A stretch of DNA of 11,367 nucleotides from JBDLID01 sp039715055 (GCA_039715055.1 JBDLID010000100.1:1-11367); one strand, 5' to 3'. Positions 1 to 6,984 are shown, counted from the first letter of the stretch. A program made the numbers and translations. Notes: a model not told the origin generated them from the letters alone.

Positions 1-695
1 TTCACAAGCTCCCTGGAGCCGCAGATAACACCACCAAGGGCATCGGCATGTCCGCCAAGGTATTTGGAGGCGGAGTGGAGCACGATATCAGCGCCAAGGG
101 CCAGCGGATTCTGGTTGATGGGGGTGGCAAAGGTGTTGTCCACCACCACCAGGGCCCCCACTTCTTTTGCAGCCGCGGCAAGCCGCTGGATATCCGTGAT
201 CTTCACCGTCGGATTAGTGGGAGTCTCCAGGTAGAGAAGTGTACAGCCTTTGGCGATTTCAGACTCAATCTGGGCATGATCTGAGGTTTCGCACAGGGTG
301 ACATCAATATTTAAGGGGGGCAGAAACTCATTGAAAATGACATTGGTGCCGCCATAACTGTCCTTGATGGAGACCACCCGGTCACCCGGTCGCAGAAATG
401 TGCCCAGCGTATTGGAGATGGCTGCCATGCCCGAGGCAAAGCTCGTTGCCGCCTCTGCGTTTTCAAGGATTTTGACCTTGTCTTCAAAGGCCCGGACCGT
501 GGGGTTGGTGTTGCGGGAGTAGATGTGGCCGGGTTCCTGTTCAAGGGCAACCTTGTGCCAGGTGTCAATGTCTTTGTAGCCGAACGAGACGGAGTGAACA
601 ACAGGGACCTGGGTGGAACGTTCGTACAGTTCGTACTCCTGTTCACCGCCCCAGATGGAAAGGGTGGATTGGCCGGCAGGTTTTGTATCAGGCAT
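1..695 (-). CDS. Cystathionine gamma-synthase / methionine gamma-lyase family PLP enzyme, 3' part cut off
   Basis: The reading frame begins at an ATG (693-695) and runs off the left edge, giving 231 residues of a family usually near 400. AAAGGAGG lies just upstream of the ATG and fixes the start. Family landmarks are present in order: YSRNTNPT (59-66), which contributes PLP-phosphate binding from the partner subunit; SFASGMAA (85-92); YLETPTNPT (155-163); VVVDNTFATP (183-192), with the aspartate that contacts the PLP ring nitrogen; and the Schiff-base lysine in HSASKYLGGH (Lys211). The family performs beta- or gamma-elimination and replacement on sulfur amino acids and O-acylhomoserines. The sequence cannot separate synthase from lyase, and the missing C-terminal third carries part of the substrate-specificity region. 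The gene lies 178 bases downstream of doeB on the same strand. A palindrome in that gap suggests its own control. The family is clear; the substrate is open. Confidence 0.9.
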   Translation of the reverse strand, partial: MPDTKPAGQSTLSIWGGEQEYELYERSTQVPVVHSVSFGYKDIDTWHKVALEQEPGHIYSRNTNPTVRAFEDKVKILENAEAATSFASGMAAISNTLGTFLRPGDRVVSIKDSYGGTNVIFNEFLPPLNIDVTLCETSDHAQIESEIAKGCTLLYLETPTNPTVKITDIQRLAAAAKEVGALVVVDNTFATPINQNPLALGADIVLHSASKYLGGHADALGGVICGSRELV

Positions 696-737
696 AATGG
701 CGCCTCCTTTATGCTGTTTTGAATTAATAGTTATCTA

Positions 738-753
738 TCGGTCAGCTGACCGA
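738..753. promoter_or_regulatory. Perfect 16-bp palindrome, candidate operator
   Basis: TCGGTCAGCTGACCGA is a perfect palindrome 43 bases upstream of the start codon of the gamma-family PLP enzyme, inside the gap after doeB. Its length, symmetry and position fit a dimeric repressor site. I see no convincing -35/-10 pair around it, so the promoter is not placed. The regulator is unknown. Confidence 0.5.
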
Positions 754-873
754 CGATGGACGATTAGTTTCAAGGCAGCGCTCGGAAAAGCCTTTATCTT
801 GAAATATGCCAAACAGAGATACCAGCAGAATGCTCCCCTGTAAAGAGCAATTACTATCTGGCCAGGAATTACC

Positions 874-1872
874 TCACTTATGGACTGCGGCAATGACATT
901 GATACTGTCGCCAATGGAAACCCTGGACGGGACATGACGCGACATGACAATGCCGTCACGGGGCGCATAATATTCAAATGGCGGCACAGCCGTTCTTTCC
1001 ACAATATGGATACGTGCCATCAGGTCGCCCTTTTTCACATGATCCCCCAGGGTGACATAGGGGTCTATCAGACCATTGTGTAAAGAGAGCAGGTAGGAAC
1101 TCTCGTCCGGCATATCAAGTGTAAGCTGTTCCTGCCGGCAGGGTGTGAGTTTTCCGTCGAGGATACCGGCCTGGATGAGGAAGTTGTCAACACCGCGTTT
1201 TGCAATCTTCATGGTATAGGGTGTAGTTGTGCCTCCTCCGCCCAGTTCCGTGGTAACAAAGATCTTGCCGGTCTGTTCTACCATGGTGTCGTACATGCCG
1301 TAGGCATCAAGGTCCAGCATCTTGCAGCAGTATGGGGCGCCAAAGGCCTTCATGAACGTTTCGCAGCGAGCCTCATACTCCTTGTTCTCCTGTTTGTGAA
1401 TGGCTGCAAAGGGGAGAAAGTCAAGGGTCTTGCCGCCTGAGTGGATATCCAGCACATAGTCGGCCATTGGCACCATGGTGTTGGTAAAGTAGTCGGCAAT
1501 GATCTCGGTCACCGATCCGTTGGGCTTTCCCGGGAAGCATCGATTGAGATTGATGTTGTCTATGGGAGAGACCCGCCTGGATACGGTAAACGCTGGATAA
1601 TTCATGGCGGGAATCACAATAACCCGGCCGTGAATGTCGCTCAGGTCGGTTCGTCCCGCAAAGTTGAACAGGGCCATTGGCCCCTCATACTCGTCGCCAT
1701 GGTTTGCACCGGTGATCAGGGCGGTGGGGCCGTTACCATTTTTCATGACAGTGATGGGGGTCATAATCGCCCCCCAGGCGGAATCATCACGGGAGTGGGG
1801 AAGTTTCAGAAAACCGTGCTGCAGTCCTTCCTTGTCAAAGTCTATGGTTGTGGAGATCGGATTCGTTGTCAT
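874..1872 (-). CDS. doeB: N-alpha-acetyl-L-2,4-diaminobutyrate deacetylase (DoeB/EutE)
   Basis: This 332-residue protein belongs to the succinylglutamate desuccinylase/aspartoacylase zinc family (M14-like). It should deacetylate N-alpha-acetyl-2,4-diaminobutyrate, the product of DoeA, giving 2,4-diaminobutyrate and acetate in the cytoplasm. The zinc site is visible as GANHGDEYEG (His58 and Glu61) and LDIHSGG (His144). The catalytic glutamate is probably Glu209 in TTELGGGG. The last 70 or so residues (PYVTLGDHVKKGDL, then YYAPRDGIVM) form the beta-barrel-like C-terminal domain of this family. The ATG lies 3 bases after the doeA stop and has no strong Shine-Dalgarno of its own, so translation is probably coupled to doeA. 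The specific assignment over generic aspartoacylase rests on sequence resemblance and on direct adjacency to doeA, the hallmark of ectoine utilisation clusters. Confidence 0.88.
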   Translation of the reverse strand: MTTNPISTTIDFDKEGLQHGFLKLPHSRDDSAWGAIMTPITVMKNGNGPTALITGANHGDEYEGPMALFNFAGRTDLSDIHGRVIVIPAMNYPAFTVSRRVSPIDNINLNRCFPGKPNGSVTEIIADYFTNTMVPMADYVLDIHSGGKTLDFLPFAAIHKQENKEYEARCETFMKAFGAPYCCKMLDLDAYGMYDTMVEQTGKIFVTTELGGGGTTTPYTMKIAKRGVDNFLIQAGILDGKLTPCRQEQLTLDMPDESSYLLSLHNGLIDPYVTLGDHVKKGDLMARIHIVERTAVPPFEYYAPRDGIVMSRHVPSRVSIGDSINVIAAVHK

Positions 1873-1875
1873 AAT

Positions 1876-3054
1876 CTATTTTACCAGGAGTCTTCGAGGA
1901 ACATTTGACAGACATTGTCCACCCTGCTCAGTGACCACAAGGCTTTCAGTGGTTTCAAAGCCCCAGTCATCAAACCAGAGCGCGGACATCAGGTGAAAGG
2001 TCATATTGGCTTCAAGGAGTGTGTGGTCACCACTGCGCACCGACATGGTGTGCTCACCCCAGTCAGGCGGGTAGGAGACACCTATCGGGTAGGCGTAACG
2101 TGCCTCTTTTTCATAGCCAAGTTTTTTCAGGGTGGTGTAAAAGACGTCAGCAACGTCAGCACAACTGTTTCCCGGCCTGAATGCTTCCAGCGTCACAGCA
2201 ATGGTTTCATTGATAACCTGCTCGATCTCATAGTATTTGGCAGGCGGGGTTCCGAAGTAGAGCGTTCGGCTGCAGGGACAATGATACCTGGCATGGGCGC
2301 CGGCAAGTTCAAAGAACATACCGACCTCTCTTTCCAGCAGCTGGCCATCCCAGGTCATGTGGGCGGCCCTTGACTCCTCACCCACACCAATAATCGGGAC
2401 GATGGAGGTATAGTCGCCGAAACAGTCGTCCGTGCCACGGATTGCGGTATGGCAGATCTCGGCAATCAGATCGTTTTTGCGCATGCCCGGCTCAGCGATG
2501 TCCATGATCTTTTCATAGACGGCTTCAACAATTTTTCCCGCAGCGTTCATATAGTCGAGTTCCCGGGCGGATTTTACCGCACGCAATCGTCCGACCAGCT
2601 GGCTGGTGTCATGAAAGGTGGCACCTGCCAGTGTGGCACGAAGTGTTTCCAACGCTCGTACGGACAGGTAATAGCCGTCTTTTTCCACCCCGGTCCGTTT
2701 TTTTTCCAACCCTCTTTCCTTGAGAGTTTCGGCGAGAAACTCCATGGGGTGGGAGTCGGGTGACTGGATACAGCTCTCCGGATAGACGACAATGTCATCA
2801 CCGGCCAGGTCCGTTGTCAGTTCTGCGCCACTACCATCCATTGGACGGAGGAAGATGAACAGGGTCTGGTCAGCGTCCATGACCACTGCCTGGGGAACAT
2901 AAAACGACCAGCCGTCATAGCCGGTGAGCCAATACATATTTGCAGGGTCACAACTGATCAGCAGCTCAATGTGCTGGCTGCGCATGGCCTCTCTCACCCT
3001 GGCCTGCCGTTGACCATACTCTTTGGCAGTGAAACGTCTTCGTTGTTCAATCAT
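1876..3054 (-). CDS. doeA: Ectoine hydrolase (DoeA/EutD), M24 family
   Basis: This is an M24 (creatinase/aminopeptidase P fold) protein that should open the ectoine ring to N-acetyl-2,4-diaminobutyrate, the first step of ectoine catabolism. I chose the ATG at 3054 (392 residues) because AGGTGG lies 9 bases upstream. A TTG at 3075 would give 399 residues but lacks a ribosome binding site. The N-terminal creatinase domain carries DPANMYWLTGYDGWSFYV, typical of DoeA. The catalytic domain starts near residue 155. The M24 metal ligands are replaced: the first aspartate position reads FFELAG, the usual S-D-x-T-R-T motif reads CPCSRT, and the G-H-G-I-G region reads YPIGVSY. This matches a metal-independent creatinase-like branch. 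The glutamate of FFELAG (Glu249 from this start) is close to where I recall the catalytic Glu of Ruegeria EutD. The gene overlaps nothing and leads directly into doeB. Confidence 0.9.
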   Translation of the reverse strand: MIEQRRRFTAKEYGQRQARVREAMRSQHIELLISCDPANMYWLTGYDGWSFYVPQAVVMDADQTLFIFLRPMDGSGAELTTDLAGDDIVVYPESCIQSPDSHPMEFLAETLKERGLEKKRTGVEKDGYYLSVRALETLRATLAGATFHDTSQLVGRLRAVKSARELDYMNAAGKIVEAVYEKIMDIAEPGMRKNDLIAEICHTAIRGTDDCFGDYTSIVPIIGVGEESRAAHMTWDGQLLEREVGMFFELAGAHARYHCPCSRTLYFGTPPAKYYEIEQVINETIAVTLEAFRPGNSCADVADVFYTTLKKLGYEKEARYAYPIGVSYPPDWGEHTMSVRSGDHTLLEANMTFHLMSALWFDDWGFETTESLVVTEQGGQCLSNVPRRLLVK

Positions 3055-3396
3055 GGTCTGAAGCCACCTGTGCAACCACGTTATAACTCTATGAGTATTT
3101 ACGTTTGTTTAAAAATCAGCAGAGATAGTGATTGTGTTTCTCATGTCGCCGAAAAAATAACAGATGGGTGATGGATGTACACCAATTTTGTACGGTTTAA
3201 TGGAAAATAATCGGTACCGACGGGAGGGAGTAATAATCGTAAACGAGAGGACCAGTTGAAATGGAAAAAATTGATTCTGGACAATCAATTCAGATGGTGT
3301 AGGGTCAGAGGCCATCTTATGGTGGAACCCTTCTCCTGGAGACCAGGCCTCCTCAACCCCGTTGTGTTTCTTATATTATTTCAGGTGAGTTAATCA
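3055..3396. promoter_or_regulatory. Divergent control region between doeA and the EamA permease
   Basis: This 342-base gene-free stretch must hold the doeA promoter (leftward) and the permease promoter (rightward). It contains a perfect 10-bp palindrome TCGGTACCGA (3211-3220). AATAATCG occurs as a direct repeat at 3206-3213 and 3232-3239, 26 bases apart, flanking that palindrome. AATTTTGTACG (3184-3194) recurs at 6955-6965 upstream of another gene. A small inverted repeat CCTGG-AGA-CCAGG sits at 3335-3347. No confident -35/-10 pair was found for either direction. The permease has AGGTGAG as ribosome binding site. No credible small gene is seen here. Confidence 0.5.
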
Positions 3397-4329
3397 ATGC
3401 AGCCAACTGGGGCACAGAACAGGCAACATTTTGGCGAACTTTACGTTCTGCTCGGTGCGATACTCTGGGGGACCACCGGCACTGCCCAGGCCTTTGCCAA
3501 TCCAGCGGCCCAACCGGTCACTATCGGTGCCAGCAGGTTGCTCGTTGGCGGCCTGGTACTGCTCATACCGGTTCTTGTCCAAGGGGGCGGCGGTCGCCTC
3601 TTTCAACCGTTGCCTCTTTTTTTGGTGGCGGCAATCAGTTCCCTCCTCTATCAGGTCACCTTTTTCAGTGCGGTGAAAATAACCGGGGTTGCCATCGGCA
3701 CCATTGTCGGGATCGGTTCTTCACCTGTCTTTGCAGGCATTCTTGGCTGGTTGATTCGCGGAGAACGTCCCGGCAGAAGGTGGTGGCCGGCCACAATGCT
3801 GTCCATTATCGGCATCGTCCTGGTCGGCCTGGAGTCGGAAAGTGGCAATGTCTCCCTGGTCGGTATCTTCCTGGCCCTGGCAGCCGGTCTCTCCTACGCT
3901 GTTCTGGCCGTTGCCATGAAAAATATCCTGCAGCAGAAGAATGATCCGTTGTCGGTCACCTGCGGGATCTTCGTCCTGGCCGGTATGCTTTCTCTGCCGG
4001 TTTTCTTCTTTTACGATATTTCCTGGATAAAAGAGGCGGATGGGTTCGGGGTAGTCGTGTACCTGGGCGCTGTTACAGGGGCACTCGCCTACTATCTTTT
4101 CAACTCAGGACTGCGCCATGTCCATGTGGCCACCGCCGGAACACTGACCATGGGCGAGCCCATGACTGCCGGTCTGCTGGGCGTGCTTGTTCTGGGAGAA
4201 CGTTTAAGTACAGTAGGGTGGCTGGGGATTGTCCTTTTGACAGGCGGCCTGCTCCTGCTGACACTTCCTGCGCAGTGGGGCCGCTGGCTGGCTCACGCCC
4301 TTGCAAAAAAGGGGATTGGAAGAGGGTGA
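3397..4329 (+). CDS. EamA/DMT superfamily permease
   Basis: This 310-residue integral inner-membrane protein has about ten predicted hydrophobic segments arranged as two EamA repeats. The first repeat begins LYVLLGAILWGTTGTAQAF near residue 16, and the second begins GIFLALAAGLSYAVLAVAMK near residue 156. GEPMTAGLLGVLVLGERLS, near 260, is the typical end-of-repeat motif with a conserved proline and a charged E-R-L loop. Members export or import amino acids, metabolites or drugs, and substrates cannot be read from sequence. The start is supported by AGGTGAG a few bases upstream of the ATG. The gene diverges from doeA and converges on the methyltransferase gene, ending 49 bases before it. Sharing a control region with the ectoine genes makes a related solute or a catabolic intermediate a reasonable guess, nothing more. 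Confidence 0.88.
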   Translation: MQPTGAQNRQHFGELYVLLGAILWGTTGTAQAFANPAAQPVTIGASRLLVGGLVLLIPVLVQGGGGRLFQPLPLFLVAAISSLLYQVTFFSAVKITGVAIGTIVGIGSSPVFAGILGWLIRGERPGRRWWPATMLSIIGIVLVGLESESGNVSLVGIFLALAAGLSYAVLAVAMKNILQQKNDPLSVTCGIFVLAGMLSLPVFFFYDISWIKEADGFGVVVYLGAVTGALAYYLFNSGLRHVHVATAGTLTMGEPMTAGLLGVLVLGERLSTVGWLGIVLLTGGLLLLTLPAQWGRWLAHALAKKGIGRG

Positions 4330-4378
4330 GTGGGGTTACTCCTGTTATCCTGCTGCACTGGTGGGTGGCTTGTACCAG

Positions 4379-5008
4379 TTATGCTGATGTGATCTGATAA
4401 AGGCAGGCCTTACATTTCGACCCTTCCTGCTGAATGTAGTCAGCAGTCTTTTCCTCCAACAGCTTCCAGTCGCCTTTTTGTTCAATCTCTTCCATCACAA
4501 CGTGATAGTTGTCCTCGTCCCAGGCCTGTTCACGGACTGTAAAACAGAAAGTGCCACCTGGTTTGACAACTCGAATCAGTTCATGAAGGGCTGCCGGTCC
4601 CACATGGCCGCAGGTGAATGTGCCCACGCAGATTGCTGCGTCATAGTGATTGTCCGGGATACCAAGGGACGTTGTCAGATCAGCCTGCACCAGGGTGTCA
4701 TAGATCCGCTTTTCCCTGGCCTTTTCCAGCATGGAGTGTGAGTAATCAAGGCCGTCGATATTTTTATAGCCCAGTTCCTTCAGACACTCACCGACCAGGC
4801 CGGTACCGCAACCGGCATCAAGCAGCTGCACCTCTCTGTTGGTCTCATAATTGTTGAGCAGTCTGCTTGCAATTTCAGGGGCAACATAGGCCATCTCATG
4901 GATCAGGTCCTGGTCATAGTTTTTTGCCCACTCTGCATAGACCTGCATTAACTCCTCCGTACTGGAGGCCTGCAGCACTCTGTCATGGATACTCTTTTGA
5001 TGAGACAC
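4379..5008 (-). CDS. Class I SAM-dependent methyltransferase
   Basis: This is a 209-residue soluble methyltransferase with the Rossmann-like SAM fold. Motif I is LLDAGCGTGLVG (62-73). The acidic residue binding the SAM ribose is in GLDYS (Asp88), motif II-like QADL is at 108-111, and the post-motif LIRVVKPGG is at 144-152. The N-terminal part (AEWAKNYDQDL, near 25-35) and overall layout resemble small methyltransferases related to METTL27/WBSCR27. The substrate is not predictable. A CxxC (Cys199, Cys202) near the C terminus could be redox active or bind metal. The start is a GTG with AAGGAG upstream, spaced about 10 bases. The gene follows the eight-cysteine protein by 43 bases and is probably last in an operon with the threonine dehydratase gene. 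Confidence 0.85.
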   Translation of the reverse strand: MSHQKSIHDRVLQASSTEELMQVYAEWAKNYDQDLIHEMAYVAPEIASRLLNNYETNREVQLLDAGCGTGLVGECLKELGYKNIDGLDYSHSMLEKAREKRIYDTLVQADLTTSLGIPDNHYDAAICVGTFTCGHVGPAALHELIRVVKPGGTFCFTVREQAWDEDNYHVVMEEIEQKGDWKLLEEKTADYIQQEGSKCKACLYQITSA

Positions 5009-5051
5009 TCTGTTCTTGCTCCTTATTGGATGAATGGCGTCAACTTCTCAG

Positions 5052-5537
5052 TCAGTCAGCCTCGATCTTTAAGTGGAAACGACACTCGTCATCCCCACCA
5101 AGGATTGTCTTCTGCATTTCGACCTCAATCTCCCGGCCCAGACCAATTCTCAGTTTATGTTTGATATTTCCCAGGGTGCAGTGGCATAAGGTCCCGCTAA
5201 ACTCTTCTGTATCATCGAGGACCAGGGGGCAGTAGCACTTATCAAAAACCACGTAATATTGGTCGTTTTCTTTTTTCAGCCGCCACTTTTGGCAGAGCAT
5301 CTCCAGAAAATCATTCGGATCAGTTGCCTCAGCCTTGATTGTCAGCAGCTGTTCATCGGGAAGGTGGGTAAACGGACACCTGGCACCACAAGCTTCCAGT
5401 ATTGTTTTTATGGTGGTGCTGTCACCATGGGCCTCCATATTTTTCAGGAGTTCTCTGACCCGGATTCTGGTTTTTTCGGTGGTGTCAGGAGGAATTTTCT
5501 CTTCCATCTTTTCTGTGGTACTCCCGTTCGGATACAT
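5052..5537 (-). CDS. Small cysteine-rich cytoplasmic protein, family uncertain (V4R/ATC-hydrolase-like)
   Basis: This 161-residue soluble protein has no signal peptide or membrane segment. It has eight cysteines: EACGARCPF (Cys50, Cys54), Cys82, DKCYCPLV (Cys101, Cys103), TLCHCTLG (Cys118, Cys120) and GGDDECRFHLKI (Cys152). The paired spacing CxxxC, CxC, CxC looks like metal or cluster ligation. The ending GDDECRFHLKI resembles the close of V4R-like and L-2-amino-thiazoline-4-carboxylate hydrolase-like domains, which often read GD-x-x-C-x-F. I do not recognise a specific function. The ATG at 5537 is preceded immediately by an in-frame GTG at 5540, and neither has a clear Shine-Dalgarno. The gene begins 25 bases after the threonine dehydratase stop codon and leads into the methyltransferase gene, so the three are probably cotranscribed. 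Confidence 0.75.
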   Translation of the reverse strand: MYPNGSTTEKMEEKIPPDTTEKTRIRVRELLKNMEAHGDSTTIKTILEACGARCPFTHLPDEQLLTIKAEATDPNDFLEMLCQKWRLKKENDQYYVVFDKCYCPLVLDDTEEFSGTLCHCTLGNIKHKLRIGLGREIEVEMQKTILGGDDECRFHLKIEAD

Positions 5538-5562
5538 CACATTGGCTGAGCTGATTTCCCTG

Positions 5563-6801
5563 TCAGCCCAGATGATGTCGTGGCTCTATGGTATAGCCCC
5601 TGTCTTCAAGGGCCTTGACGATTTCAGCCACATGATGACTCCCATTGGTTTCCACCGTGACATCCAGTTTCACGCTCTTAAATCGTGAGGGGTTGTGAAA
5701 CTGATCGTGGGCAAGCTGCACCACGTTGGCCTTGCTTGCGGCAAGGATCTCTGAGATCTTCAAAAGCTCTCCCGGCTTATGGTACAGCTCAACGGTGAAG
5801 CTGAAGAGTCTGCCCCGGGCGATCAGCCCCCGGGTGAGCATTTCGGCAATGGTGATGACGTCAATATTGCCGCCGCTTACTACGGCAACCACCCGCTTTC
5901 CCTGCAGGTCAATCTGTGACAGACCCGCAAGAGAGCACGCTCCCGCCTTTTCACAGATGAGCTTCTGCTTCTCAATAAGGAGCAGAAGGGCCTCCATGAT
6001 TGATGTATCACTGACCCGCTCAATACGCCCTCCCAGGTCACGTATGATCTGGTAAGGAAGGTCTCCGGCACGTTTTACCGCAACGCCGTCGGCAATTGTA
6101 TCAACCTCTGCAAGCTCTATGACACGTCCCTGTCGCAAAGATTCTCCCATGCAGGCAGCTCCTTCGGGCTCGATACCGATCACCTCCACTTCTGGATTCA
6201 CCGATTGGATGGCGGCAATGATTCCGGCATACAGCCCGCCTCCCCCTACAGGGACAAGGATAACATCGACCTCAGGGAGCTCGTCGAGGATTTCAAGACC
6301 AATGGTTCCCTGGCCGATGATCACCTCCGGGTCGTCAAAGGGGTGGACAAAGACGTAGCTTTCCTCTTCTGCAAGACGGCGCGCCTCCTGATAGGCATCA
6401 TCATAATTATCACCATGAAGGATAACCCGCGCCCCCAGCCGCTCTGTCGCCTCCACTTTGATAAGAGGTGTGATCTCAGGCATGACAATGGTTGCCCGGG
6501 TGCACCAGCTGTTTTCTGTATTGCAGAGCAGACGGGCGGCGAGAGCCACCCCCTGGGCATGGTTTCCCGCAGAGGCGGTGACAATGCCCTTGGCTCTTTC
6601 TGCAGAAGACAGGGAGGCGATCTTGTTGTAAGCGCCCCGTAGTTTAAAGGCGCCTGTACGCTGGAGGTTTTCCGGCTTCAGGTAGACCTGGGCGTCGAGT
6701 TGCTGGCTGTAGTAGTCACTGTAAATCAGGTTGGTCGGTGCCAGTACCGGCTTCAGCCGCTGTCCGGCTTCTTTAAACTGTTGGGTTGTGAACATTGTCA
6801 T
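5563..6801 (-). CDS. Threonine ammonia-lyase (threonine dehydratase) with C-terminal ACT domain
   Basis: This 412-residue fold-type II PLP enzyme should deaminate L-threonine (and probably serine) to 2-oxobutyrate and ammonia. The Schiff-base lysine is Lys53 in RTGAFKLRGAYNK, the substrate loop is SAGNHAQG (77-84), and the PLP-phosphate loop is GGGGLYAG (186-193). SGGN (309-312) closes the catalytic domain. A single ACT domain (about 332-406, starting FSFTVELYHKPGEL) matches the roughly 400-residue TdcB-like enzymes and suggests allosteric control by an amino acid. A short extra stretch with two cysteines (CNTENSWCTR, 93-102) interrupts the usual strand before TIVMPE. The ATG at 6801 fits the family N terminus but lacks a Shine-Dalgarno. 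An ATG at 6795 and a TTG at 6843 are alternatives. An EutB-like role in ectoine use is possible, but EutB lacks the ACT extension. Confidence 0.9.
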   Translation of the reverse strand: MTMFTTQQFKEAGQRLKPVLAPTNLIYSDYYSQQLDAQVYLKPENLQRTGAFKLRGAYNKIASLSSAERAKGIVTASAGNHAQGVALAARLLCNTENSWCTRATIVMPEITPLIKVEATERLGARVILHGDNYDDAYQEARRLAEEESYVFVHPFDDPEVIIGQGTIGLEILDELPEVDVILVPVGGGGLYAGIIAAIQSVNPEVEVIGIEPEGAACMGESLRQGRVIELAEVDTIADGVAVKRAGDLPYQIIRDLGGRIERVSDTSIMEALLLLIEKQKLICEKAGACSLAGLSQIDLQGKRVVAVVSGGNIDVITIAEMLTRGLIARGRLFSFTVELYHKPGELLKISEILAASKANVVQLAHDQFHNPSRFKSVKLDVTVETNGSHHVAEIVKALEDRGYTIEPRHHLG

Positions 6802-6852
6802 ATGGTTGCGTTGATGGTGGTCTAATATTATTGAGAGCAGCAATATCCTGCC

Positions 6853-6876
6853 TCAGTCAGATTTCACTATTCTCCT
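6853..6876 (-). promoter_or_regulatory. Strong ribosome binding site before a four-codon minicistron upstream of the dehydratase gene
   Basis: On the minus strand AGGAG (6872-6876) precedes a GTG (6865-6867) that opens GTG AAA TCT GAC TGA. The stop is in the same frame as the TTG at 6843 and the dehydratase, 12 bases before that TTG. The dehydratase's own ATG has no comparable Shine-Dalgarno. This could be a leader minicistron that loads ribosomes for reinitiation, or a decayed former start. Confidence 0.3.
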
Positions 6877-6934
6877 GATCTATAAAAGATGGAGGCGGGG
6901 CTCGGGCAGTGTCTCATGTTTCTTATTTTTGTAT

Positions 6935-6984
6935 AAAATAATTTTCCACAAAATAATTTTGTACGATAGAAAAAAACGTACAAA
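6935..6984. repeat. AT-rich repeated and inverted motifs, candidate regulatory region
   Basis: AAAATAATTTT occurs at 6935-6945 and again at 6950-6960, 15 bases apart. The second copy sits within the 15-bp near-palindrome ACAAAATAATTTTGT (6948-6962). TTTGTACG (6958-6965) is inverted as CGTACAAA (6977-6984) across 11 bases. The block lies between two divergent genes and just upstream of the promoter at 7011. It may be a regulator-binding array or simply a curved AT-rich element. Confidence 0.4.

Noticed and set aside
831..849. TGCTC/GAGCA hairpin after doeB as a terminator
   Set aside because: The stem is five bases, and no T tract follows on the minus strand.
3054..3075. TTG at 3075 as the doeA start
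   Set aside because: It has no upstream Shine-Dalgarno, whereas AGGTGG is correctly spaced before the ATG at 3054.
3109..3315. A 68-codon minus-strand frame in the doeA/permease gap
   Set aside because: It lacks a ribosome binding site, and its composition looks like translated AT-rich non-coding DNA. It also spans the repeats and palindrome.
4357..4379. ACTGGT/ACCAGT inverted repeat between permease and methyltransferase genes as a terminator
   Set aside because: The stem is only six bases with an 11-base loop and no T run, which is too weak to call.
6853..6867. In-frame TGA upstream of the dehydratase as a selenocysteine codon
   Set aside because: The product upstream would be four residues with no family match, and I saw no convincing SECIS-like hairpin just after it. 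A minicistron is simpler.
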